Shown here one piece after another: positions 43,365-53,600 of a DNA stretch of 64,000 nucleotides. Within the stretch, counting starts at the first letter, position 1, and each line of letters begins with the position of its first letter. Both the position numbers and the translations under genes were made by a program. The stretch spans positions 24,509-88,508 of the forward strand of contig JANTQF010000133.1 in NCBI GenBank assembly GCA_032988165.1, in the 5' to 3' direction. Below the pieces are notes generated by a model that was not told the origin of the DNA, ran no database searches, and worked only from the letters and a program-made list of their open reading frames with translations. Origin of the DNA: Emmonsiellopsis sp. PD_33 (lineage: Eukaryota > Ascomycota > Eurotiomycetes > Onygenales > Ajellomycetaceae).

Positions 43365-46118
43365 ATGAACGAATCTCCCGACGACCCTTCTTTATTTGGC
43401 AAGACTGCTGGTCAACTTCGAGACACGCCGAAACCCGATGCTGGCGCCCTGAGCGCAAACACTCGCAGTGATAGCGATCACTATGTTGTGTCTATTCCAG
43501 ATCATCCGGATGGAAAGGGTGACTCGAGCCATAACACCCGAGATCTTCGCAATGCCGACGTCAATGCAGAGAAGCCCGCAGCGACCCAACTGTCACCCGT
43601 TCCCGCAACCGCCAAGACGGGAAACGATACTATGGGCGACGACGAGAAACCTCCCTCCGTAGGATCCGTATCCAAAGAGTCCATCCCTTCTCGAATATTT
43701 CGCAACTTACGCTTGATAATTTTCTCAAGCTGGGTCAACTGGCTTCTTTTCTTTGTTCCGGTGGGAATTGCCCTCGGCGCTCTTGGTCGCAGCCTCGGAG
43801 AGGAAAGTCCTGTCAGTCCCACCGTTGTCTTCTCCATCAATGCCGTGGCGATCATCCCTCTGGCATCTCTTCTCGGATTCGCTACGGAAAGCGTCGCTAG
43901 AAATCTGGGCGATAAGATTGGAGCATTGCTGAATGTAACATTCGGAAATGCGGTAGAACTTATCATATTGTATGTATACATTGCCCTACCTTATCTTGGC
44001 GGATATCTGACTGACAAACTTTCAGCATGTATGTTTTCAAAGCGATTTTATCTCCCGATGATTTCCACTTTTGACCACCTTCAACGACCCTTACCGGGCC
44101 CTATCCCTGTTTCTTTTCATGTGATGCAGTGCTAACTTTTTTTATTTTCACAAACAGCATTGCACTCGTAGCAGTAAGTTCAACCCCGTTATTCGTCCGT
44201 TCAATTTTCAAATGACTAATTATTACCACGATTACAGAAAGAGGTGCGGATCGTACAAGCATCCATTCTCGGGTCCATCCTAGCAAATTTACTTCTTATT
44301 CTTGGGATGTGCTTCCTTTTCGGTGGTCTTCGATACCGAGAACAGGTAGGGGACCCAGAAATCCGTCTTACCAATTTCTCCATAGGTGCTAACATGTCCA
44401 TACTAGCTATACAATTCAAATATCACCCAAATGAGTGCAGCCCTGCTTTGCTTGAGCGTAATCAGTCTCCTCTTACCAGTAAGTCACAAGACTCCCCCGT
44501 CCCCCTCGATAGCCTGTCGTTCCCGGGGTTATCTGCTTGTTGCTCATGTATCTAATCTATACAGACTGCATTTCATGCCTCATTTCAAAATCTCAAGGTC
44601 GCCGATGCCATGGTGGTGAAAGTAAGCAGGGGTACAAGTGTGGTAAGTCCGCAGTTTTGACGTGACCTGATCGACTACTAACACCTATAGATCCTCCTGC
44701 TGGTCTATGTTCTCTACCTACTGTTCCAACTTAAGTCTCATGCATACTTCTACGAAAGCACTCCTCAATACAAGATCGATGAGGAGTCACATCCAGGAGT
44801 GCTCGCGGACATGCTAAACTCTTCAAGTTCTTCCGATTCAAGTTCCTCGAGTTCCAGTGATAGCGAGGCCTCATCAGAGTCACAGAGCCGCAAAAACCGC
44901 ATCAAGAGAGCTTTGAAAAAACGGCGCAGTCGCATGTCTAGCTCCGGTTCTAAAGATGCACGACGAAGTCTTTCGTCAGGGTCCCAATCCATGGTAACAC
45001 CCGTTTATCCAAAATCCGAGCTCGAATCCACCGCTTCTGCTTGTATAGAGCCAGTGATGAGCGGGGATGAAGCTGACTCAGACGAGGCAAATAAATCATC
45101 CACTTTTGATCATGATCAACGCCGAAAATCAAAGAAAAAGCATCGAAACAAGGGGAAGAAAGCCAGGAGTAACAAGGATGTTCCCCAAAAGGAAACAGGC
45201 TCGGTTGGACCAATTGCGCAGAATGGGACAGGTTCGATCCAGAACATGGCTCAATCCGAGCGTCATGTCAATTTTGCCCCTGAGGCCAACAGCCCTCCTC
45301 AGGCGGAGGCTTCCAAGCGACCTTTCAATCTGCGCAGTTTGTCGACTCAGACAGTTTTACCCCGTGTTTTTGCAAGCAGCCCGTTCTTACACCCCACACC
45401 CAGTGACACCTCAGCACCTCCTACCACTCGAGCCGATTTACACGAGGAGGGAATTGGCATGCGTCGTACAAACTCATTCCCCGGGCGTTTACGTACCCCT
45501 CATATCCAAGCATCGGTGCCTTCAGTCCAACCACTTCCGCACCTCATGCCTCTTTGTTCACCCGATGATCTCGAGTCTTCCGGGGACCAGTCCAACGAGA
45601 AGCAGCATTTATCCCGAATGGCATCGGTCATTCTTCTCCTTGTGTCTACTGCACTTGTTGCAGTTTGTGCCGAGTTCCTCGTTGAAAGCATTGACTACCT
45701 TGTCGAACATACTAGTGTCAGTCAAGCTTTTATTGGATTGATTATCTTGCCAATCGTGGGAAATGCTGCTGAGCACATTACTGCCGTCACAGTGGCTAGC
45801 AAGAACAAGATGGACCTGGCAATTGGCGTTGCATTGGGCAGTAGTATCCAGATTGCTCTCTTCGTCACTCCAGTGATTGTGCTTCTGGGTTGGTGCCTTA
45901 ATACCGAAATGTCGCTCTATTTCAGTCTTTTCGAAACGGTTTCGCTTTTTGTGTCGGCATTCATTGTCAATTACCTGGTGCTGGACGGAAGGACGAATTA
46001 CCTGGAGGGCGCGCTACTCCTTGCTGCATATATCATCATTGCCGTGGCTGCTTTCTTTTTTCCGTCGTGCGAGAACCTCAGTCCATCGAGCGGGCCGCAT
46101 GATGCAACGTCTTGTTAA
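43365..46118 (+). CDS. Vacuolar Ca2+/H+ exchanger (CAX/VCX1 type)
   Basis: Six exons, 43365-43969, 44158-44173, 44238-44345, 44407-44478, 44565-44642 and 44691-46118, give 768 aa. All introns are GT..AG. The two diagnostic CAX repeats are present: GNAVELI (194-200) and GNAAEH (650-655), each in a membrane helix pair, with hydrophobic segments before and after. Family members pump Ca2+ (or Mn2+) into the vacuole in exchange for protons. Unlike the roughly 400-aa yeast Vcx1, it carries a hydrophilic loop of about 240 residues (near 320-560) with Ser/Asp runs and basic patches, plus a 120-residue N-terminus. Exon 2 is only 16 nt but needed for the IIFIALVAKEV helix. ATG 43194 is an in-frame alternative start adding 57 residues. 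Confidence 0.92.
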
Positions 46119-46477
46119 GATAGGAGAGGTGGCTATGTTACTGATTGAGAGAGTTGATTTGTGCTTCAGAGTAGGATATAGATGGCAGGTTTAATGTTGA
46201 TAGGAATTGATGAAAACTGTGGATGAATAAATTGGTAAATTCAGAAAAACATACCCAGAAGCTGACTGGGACGTGTTTAGTGCTATCGCTTTTAGAGATT
46301 AAATACGAAATTGCAAAACATTCAGTCATTTCCAATTCTCCTTCTCCCTCTCCTCCTTCTACCCCTCCTTCTTTTCCCGCTCTATCTACACATTCTTCCC
46401 GCCCTCCCTTCATATCTATCCCCTGCCAGGGACAAGCACACCAGTACCCGTCACCACCCATCTATCCTGCATAGTTT
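46119..46477. other. Convergent intergenic region
   Basis: Between the exchanger stop and the oxidoreductase stop. It contains a CT-rich tract at 46,330-46,395; no gene is seen. Confidence 0.5.
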
Positions 46478-48218
46478 TTAAATCTTCGCCCTCACCTCAG
46501 CATCCGACTTCTCAAACCCAAACTTCGCCGTCAAGATCTTGTTCTCATCACTATCAAGTCTCTTCTGCGTAGTCCTATACAACCGCGGAATTCCCGTTTT
46601 CTCAAACGGGAGATTCTCATCGCGGATCATCTTCGCAATCCCTTTCCCAGTCAAGAAGGCCATCGGCATCCCGTGGCCCGAGAATCCCGCTAGAATGTAC
46701 TGATTTGGTTTTCCAGGCACGGGTCCCACGTGCGGGAATAGGTCGGTGGTGAATCCCATGACTATATCGTATCAAGTTTTGCGATAAGTAGTAGGCCAAA
46801 CAAGGAAGGGATGGAAGGAAGAAACCTCCATAGAGAGAGAGGGGGAGAGAGTCGTGTCACTACTTACCACCAGACCACACCTGCTCCGTATACGCCCCAC
46901 TATCCTCCCACCCCACAAAGTGTCGCTGCATATACCCATCAAAATAATTCTTCGCCGACTGTATAGCCTCCGAATCATCAAAATTCCCATACCAACTCCC
47001 CATATCACGAACATAATTCTGCCTCCCGCCACCAACAATAATGCTCCCATCCGGCCTCGGAATCAAATAATCAAACTCCTGCGGCCCCCAGATAATCCCA
47101 TAGGTATTTGGCAAGTATGGTGCTGCTTTCTTGCCCCGTGGTGTTACGATGTGGCTGCAGTTGCCGCGCGTGGGGATGATTTTGCTGCTGTATTGCGGGG
47201 CGATGGAGCCTGTGTAGGCGTTTGTGGCTAGGATTACCTTTTTGGCGCGGATGGTGCCGCGGGGCGTGGTTACGGTCCAGGTGCCTGTGGTTGGGTCTGG
47301 GTGGTCGGAGATGCGGGTGACGGGAGTGTGGGTTTGGACGTTTACGCCGCGGTCGACGAGGAGGGAAAGGAGGTGAAGGACGAGTTTGTAGGGCCATATG
47401 TGGCCGGCGGTGTAATGGAAGCAGCCTTTGGCGTCTTTCATGCCGGATATCTAGAGTGGGAAAAGAGTGAGGGGGTTAGATGATATCAGACAAGAGCCTT
47501 GGTCGGTTTGGATTCTATGTGTCGAAGAGGAAATCAAAACAATAAATAGAAAGTTTTTGTTTATTACAAACCCTTTCCGCATCCTTGGAAGATGTAAATT
47601 GCAAATCCTGGGTAAAAGGAATTCCCGATGCGCGCAGCTTCTTGTATGCCGTCTCGAGATGTTTCCAGTAGTCTTCACGGAGAACGACTGCAAAACTCCT
47701 CGTGACGTGGAAATCGCAATCAATCCCTTCCCTTTCAATTATTTCTCTAATCGCGGGGATGTGGGCTGCCTCGAAATTTGACAGCTCTGCCGCTGCTTCA
47801 AGGCCATGCTCGTCTGCAAAGTCCATGATGGGATGAAATGGGCTTGGACGGATATGCCCGCCTACCAAAGGAAGATGTTAGACTCTATTTCAATTTTAAA
47901 GCGAAGGGCCTGGAGTGTTTTGATCGTCCAATTCTATCTGTGCTGTAATAGAAACACCAAAAACTTGCCATTTCTTCCCGTCGCACCGAAGCATACACTT
48001 CGTGCTTCCAAGATTGTAATTGAGGGCGGAGACGGGTTATCTTGCAAGATATGGTAGGCGGTAGATACGCCTGCGTATCCGGCACCAACAATCAGAACAT
48101 CACATTCGCTGGGGAGGTTTTCGGTTGAGCGGTGGTTTTCCAATTTATGGGGCTCGGTATGCCAGAATGAGCGCATGCCATTTGGATTTGGGAAAGGCTT
48201 GGATGTTGGGGTAGCCAT
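46478..48218 (-). CDS. FAD-dependent oxidoreductase (DAO family)
   Basis: Four exons, 48218-47969, 47861-47572, 47450-46868 and 46761-46478, give 468 aa. ATG 48218 opens MATPTSKPFP. The FAD dinucleotide-binding motif is VLIVGAGYAGVSTA (residues 41-54); GATGRNGGHIRP is the typical second flavin contact of amine/amino-acid oxidases in this group, and the C-terminal GFSGHGMPMAFLTGK closes the FAD site. Length fits the DAO fold. Members oxidise amines or amino acids with O2, giving imine, then aldehyde or keto acid, plus H2O2; the substrate cannot be told. Intron 1 (47968-47862) appears to have a GC donor (G|GCAAGT), forced by the reading frame at NGG. Confidence 0.9.
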
Positions 48219-49481
48219 ATTGAGGAAGTCTGTTGGTGATGGTATGGTTGATGATACTATCACTGCTGTTTTTTGAGTGGTTTTTCGGTATTCGCTCAGG
48301 ACTATTTCTGTTGAAACCACTTATTTATTGCTTTCTGGCTTTCTTATCTCGTGAGTTGTCATCTTCTAAACCCAGCCCATTGGATTGATGATTGCCCCTC
48401 TCGGTCGGAGATAACCGACTGCATGACAGAAAACCAAAAGTGGTGGCTAGTAGCACAACGTAGGCGAGAGTGCGGAGTAGCGGCAAAGTCCATAATCTCC
48501 GGCTATCCAGGTTTCGCCGAGTTGCCGTGTGACCATAGATCTCAACATCGTCCAAGTAAATGGTACATCCATAGTAATGCATTTTTTTATATTGTGCCAG
48601 AAAAAAATGCATTACGATCGATGTATCGTTTTCGTGGGGTTTTCTGCATTTGTCGTGGCCTGAATGCCCTTTTGAAGTTAGTAGCTGCTAGGAACCGGAT
48701 ACGCATCAAAGTTAATAAACCGAAGGAACCGAGATATTCACAATTAAGCCTTGTGCCCAGCAAGGCTAGTTACATCGTACCGAAGGGATAACGTCGTACT
48801 GGGGTTTCTGATCAAACAGTACTATGCACACAAAACGAATCAGCTTGTTTCCCGGCTGACGGAGGCCTCTGCATAAGTTCCATACTCGATTATCACGTCC
48901 TGGGAAATGCATTAGTAGATGATATTGACCATTTCCACCCTGCACCAGGTATTGTATCTGAGTCCTGAGATAGATTTTACCTTCAGGGTCGTGCCATGGG
49001 GAAACGGCTGTTTAAGGTTAGCGCGGTCAACCTTATTTCGACCTCCTCTTAGGCTATTACATCACCGACACAGCCACAGTCTGCTTCCCACACCCCGACA
49101 TCTCCCCTCTCCCCTCGCAATATTCGATCTGTCCATTTTCCAACTTGCTTCGAGCATCTGAATTGGACGTGGTATAGATCAAGCCGTTTTTTGTATTCGC
49201 CCCCCCTCTGCACTGTCGGAACCAGGATAATACTGTTTTTTCGCCGCTTCCGGCTGGCTGGCTATGGGCCTGAGTTTGTTTGATCTTTGACAAAGGAGAT
49301 ATCCGCTGACGGTTTATTCACTTCTCTACTGCTTCCTTATCACTTTATCGACTCTGCTTGAAACCGAGATCGTTATAATTATCCTCTCGTCGTTCTTTCA
49401 CGTTCTGTGCGGCGCCTTCCGCCACACGTTGCTTGGTTCAACCTACATCCTATTCTGCCGCATCACGAAATCAAAGCCACC
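48219..49481. promoter_or_regulatory. Divergent intergenic region (oxidoreductase / SPRY gene)
   Basis: About 1.26 kb with both promoters. It holds the inverted repeat at 48574-48615. The last 200 bp before 49482 are pyrimidine-rich on the + strand. No coding frame is supported. Confidence 0.5.
48574..48615. repeat. Perfect inverted repeat, 15-bp arms
   Basis: Arms 48574-48588 (GTAATGCATTTTTTT) and 48601-48615 are exact reverse complements with a 12-nt spacer. The next 10 bp outward on each side (48564-48573 and 48616-48625) also pair with two mismatches, giving arms of about 25 bp. Confidence 0.85.
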
Positions 49482-50681
49482 ATGTCTCTTCTGTGTTGTG
49501 GTGGAGCCGATCGGGATGAGAATGCTCTTCCAAGTCGACCTGTTAACATCAACCCCGCTCCCACCTTGAAAGCCAAAACAAGCAAAACTCCAATGATCAC
49601 TCGCCAATTTAGCAACCAGCAAGCTACTTATGATCCATCAGCTCTGTCTACAGCGGAAGAGAAACGACGCGTTTTTGGCCCCTCTGGAGCTGACGCTGCT
49701 GGTCCAAGTAACAGCAATATAATGTCCGGAAATGCAGCCCCACCCGCTGGACCTCCCCCAGGATACGGTGATGGGCAGCACGAAGCAAGCTCAAAAGCCC
49801 CGTCTAATAATCCACCCCCTTACCACAACTGGGAGGATGCTGTTCCAGATACCGCTCTCTTTCCCCCCCCACCCGTTGGCGGTTACCTATACTCCAACAC
49901 AGGGAATGCCTCTGAAGAAGATGCCGAACGAGCCCACCAATTTTGCGACAATACACCACTCTGGACACCCGCCACGCCCTCAGAAGCCGTATACAGCTGT
50001 GTACAGAACTTTGACCTTCGACCCGTCAAGCCACATGAGTACAACGGAGACCTAAAGGTCACGGGTAATGGAAGATGGCGAGGACACACCAGAGACCGAA
50101 ATGGCGACTGTCTGCTACTTACTGGTCTACCACTCTACTTTCCTGCAAAAGACTCGCCCCTGACTACCGAACGAACGAAGACAATCTACTTTGAAGTGAA
50201 ACTGCTCGGTCTCTACGAAGGCACCGCGAACCAGACATCTGGATTCTCTATCGGATTTGCAGCACAACCATATCCCACCTGGCGATCGCCCGGTTGGGAA
50301 CGGGGAAGCGTGGGGGTGTTCTCAGATGATGGATGCAGATTCGTGAATGATTCTTGGGGCGGACGAGAATTCACTACCGAGTTCAAAGTTGGGGAAACTG
50401 TTGGATTAGGAATGACATTTTCGCTCCCCGACATGAACTCAATCACTAGCGCCCAGGCCGCGGGTAAGGCACCAACTGCTTCGGTAGAGATATTCTTCGC
50501 ACGGGATGGTAAATTGTCCGGGAGCTGGAACCTGCATGAGGAAGTTGACGAGGATGCTGGTGGTGTTGGTGGACTGGAAGGTGATTTTGACCTTTACGGT
50601 GCGCTTGGGCTGTTCGGAGGTGTCAAATTCGAGGTTTGTTTTGATCGTGCTGGATGGCTCTGGACTCCACCGACTGCTTAG
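49482..50681 (+). CDS. SPRY-domain protein with PPxY-type motifs
   Basis: Intronless, 399 aa, starting MSLLCCGG at 49482. Residues about 175-395 form an SPRY/B30.2-like domain: KTIYFEVKLLGL, SGFSIGFAAQPYPTWRSPGWERGSVGVFSDDG and VGLGMTFSL, with a closing ALGLFGGVKFEVCFD. The N-terminal half is Pro-rich and disordered and carries PPPY (111-114), a PPxY motif of the kind bound by WW domains of Rsp5-type ubiquitin ligases, and PPPGY (91-95). The two cysteines at positions 5-6 could be palmitoylated. Yeast Ssh4, an Rsp5 adaptor, combines SPRY and PPxY but also has a membrane helix, which I do not see here. Adaptor function is therefore inference. Start chosen because upstream frame lacks another ATG. 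Confidence 0.85.
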   Translation: MSLLCCGGADRDENALPSRPVNINPAPTLKAKTSKTPMITRQFSNQQATYDPSALSTAEEKRRVFGPSGADAAGPSNSNIMSGNAAPPAGPPPGYGDGQHEASSKAPSNNPPPYHNWEDAVPDTALFPPPPVGGYLYSNTGNASEEDAERAHQFCDNTPLWTPATPSEAVYSCVQNFDLRPVKPHEYNGDLKVTGNGRWRGHTRDRNGDCLLLTGLPLYFPAKDSPLTTERTKTIYFEVKLLGLYEGTANQTSGFSIGFAAQPYPTWRSPGWERGSVGVFSDDGCRFVNDSWGGREFTTEFKVGETVGLGMTFSLPDMNSITSAQAAGKAPTASVEIFFARDGKLSGSWNLHEEVDEDAGGVGGLEGDFDLYGALGLFGGVKFEVCFDRAGWLWTPPTA

Positions 50682-53600
50682 GCACATAGTCGCTTGCTTC
50701 TTCGTTCTTTGTACTTATTGGCGTTCCTTCCTGTCCACACTTCATTCTTGTCTCTATAGCTTTTTAATTTACTGTATGTAATATAATATTTGGACAATAA
50801 ACTAAGATCTAGGTATTCCTAGGAGAAAAAAAACCCTCACAACAGTACTTCAACAAAGGCATTTTGCTTGATGTCTCATTGCGTTGGATTTTAATCGGGT
50901 GGAATTGGTCGTCGCGTAGCAAAGTCGCGTGGGCGAACGCTAAAATTATTTTCCGTGTCACCCCCGCCTTAACATCATTGTCGACCTACAAAATGAAAAA
51001 AAAAAGTGCGGAGGGCAATGGAAAGAGTGATCAAGCAGTTATATTAAATCGATCTACTGAGTGCAGTCTGCGAACCGGACACGTGTGTTCCCCGGTCCAA
51101 GCCGGTTTCGGCTGGCTGCTTTGAGCAAGCCTCCAAAGTTGTTCGCCATACCTGAGGCATAACCGGAAGGTTCAAGATAACAACGTCCACTTCATGAAAT
51201 GTCACATGGGCCCGAGAATATATCTAGAATACTATAGAGCATCTTGTGAAAAACAGAAACAACTACCATTCTGAGGTACCAAACTCTACTCAAAGCCAGT
51301 TTTATTAGAAACTTCAAGTTGCTAACGACCAAAAACAGGAACATTGTCGCGTGAGCAGTCCAGGCTACGAAAATAGAACTACTAGAATACTGGTTTATAT
51401 ACCCTATCATCTGAGATATCGCACTCTCTCTATATTCCGTCTACGCGTTTTCTAGCCTTCTTATTGGCCGGCGTGCTGATCGACCTTCACCATATCAAGG
51501 CCGGCTCGGTCATCAGGGGGCCTAAACATCCAGTTACTACTTGCCTCGCGTTTATGCTATTCGGTTGAAAAGACCGGAATATCCCGCGATTTAACTTAAT
51601 TTGCCAAGGCGACGTCTAGCAACAAGGAGGATCCCTTGTTGCATTATTATTGCCCATACAAGCGCCTCGTGGGATATCCGTTCCGCCTTCTTCCAGAAGG
51701 CGACAGGTCTCCGACTCACGGGTGTGACCTAGTCGTCGCAGAAGCTGCTGCGCCCTTGTCCCCTGTCTCTGCATTGTTCTAGGGCGGCGATTCATTGCTC
51801 GACCCAATGGAATCTGTGGCTTGTTCCGTTTCGAAAGGAAAGACCCGGAGGGCCCGTGCAGACTAGCCGTCCCATTGCCATGGGAAGGCAGGTTTGGGCG
51901 AAGACCTAGCAAGCATAGATGTTTGATTCATTGATGCTATTGGACTCCCTTTTCCCGGTGCCTAGGTGAACTCTGGTTAGATACCCGTGGAACCCCGGAA
52001 AGCCCAGCCATGGGAAGGGCTAGCCAGCGCCCGTTCTCCGTCGTGCGTTGGCCCAATGAGTGCGCTTGTTTGTTTTATTCCATGTCTACATCTCTTTTCT
52101 AGTCAACCTGCGGTTGCCACGACCCGGATGGCTGGGTCCGTTCAGCCTAGGAATGCGGCCGACATCTTGGATTTCTGGTCTAAGAGCCCCTGATGGTGGT
52201 CAAGTTCATTTAGCGCCTCTGCACTTGCAGACTAAATGAGACCAAGTCAGGATACATTGTTCATACTTTATAAAGACGGGTATTCTCCATGTTTGTCTCT
52301 TCCTCCTCATTATTTCCATAGAGAATTACGTGGGATCTGTCAGAATATAGCCACATGTTGGCATATCACAGAGGTTTACGACGCATCGATCATCACGAGA
52401 AGTTAATGAATAATAGATATACAACCCTTCTCGGAGAATTACTCCGGTTGCAAGAGAGTACTTGATGTTGCAAGGTAAAATTAATTTTTCTAAACTGGCC
52501 CCTGAAATCACTTCCACAAGCGAACATGCCGATTCATGAAATTTCGGCAGTCTTGTGTGCTAATCTAAATTTAAAGGGGCCGCCAATTCACATCCATTGG
52601 TCAGGAGAAGTACTTTCTGGTGATTCAATTATATAACTAATCTATATGCGCCAAAGGATCATCGTCAGCTTCCATAGTTCGAAGAAAGACACATTCTACG
52701 AATTGCATAAGCGCCAAAAATTTCGTGTGCAGTTATACCACATTGAAAAGGGAATGAGGAATAAGCTCTTGTGGCTTGCTCAGAGAAGTGTTCGGCAGAT
52801 TGAATAAACTGTCATAGAAGAATATAAACCAACAACATGAATATACCCAACCTAATCGACAAGTTTTGCTGTATTCGTAAATAGTGGACTGACATAAAAG
52901 CAACGACCATTCTCCACAAAGCCTCTTTCGGAGAATTTTTAGTTAGGCACGCAGGCCGACTAAGGGTTCCCGAAATTCTACCCCCTGAATTGCTATAACG
53001 CGTTCAAAATCTCTTCGAATCCCTACCCGAGACCCCATATGCCATTATTATGTTAAATATCCTGTTGAAGGATTGAATTCCCCCTTTGAGCAGGTTTGAG
53101 TATTGTACGGGAATGTGGCCTGGGGGTGGACGATACGTTTTTGTCCCGGATCTTGCAAATATCTATTCTAATGAAGCCCAATTTTAGGTTTCGAAAACCC
53201 GAGCAAAGGCATTCGTCGGATACTTAGCGACTAGGAGAGCCCAAGTATGTAAAGTCAGGGTACGAGTAGTGTAAGAAGGCGTCGTGTATCTGAGATTAAT
53301 TTCTTTCCTTCCTTCTTTCTTCTTTGCCCTTCTCCATCGACTTTTCTCCAGGCTAGAAGGTACAAATTCGCGATAGAAAAAAGCCTGGATTCTGTCTATC
53401 CAGGCTCCCAAAACAGATTCAATATCCATCCCCGCCAGCCACCCCCCAGCAGACCAAACCGATACCTCCCCTTCAATATTCGAACTACATGGGAGGGGGG
53501 GGGAATAACTCATTGAAAAGCAAAACTCAATCCATCCGCGCCGGCTGCGACGCACAGAGTAAACCCATAACTACCGATATCGGGGGGAAATTTTAGGATG

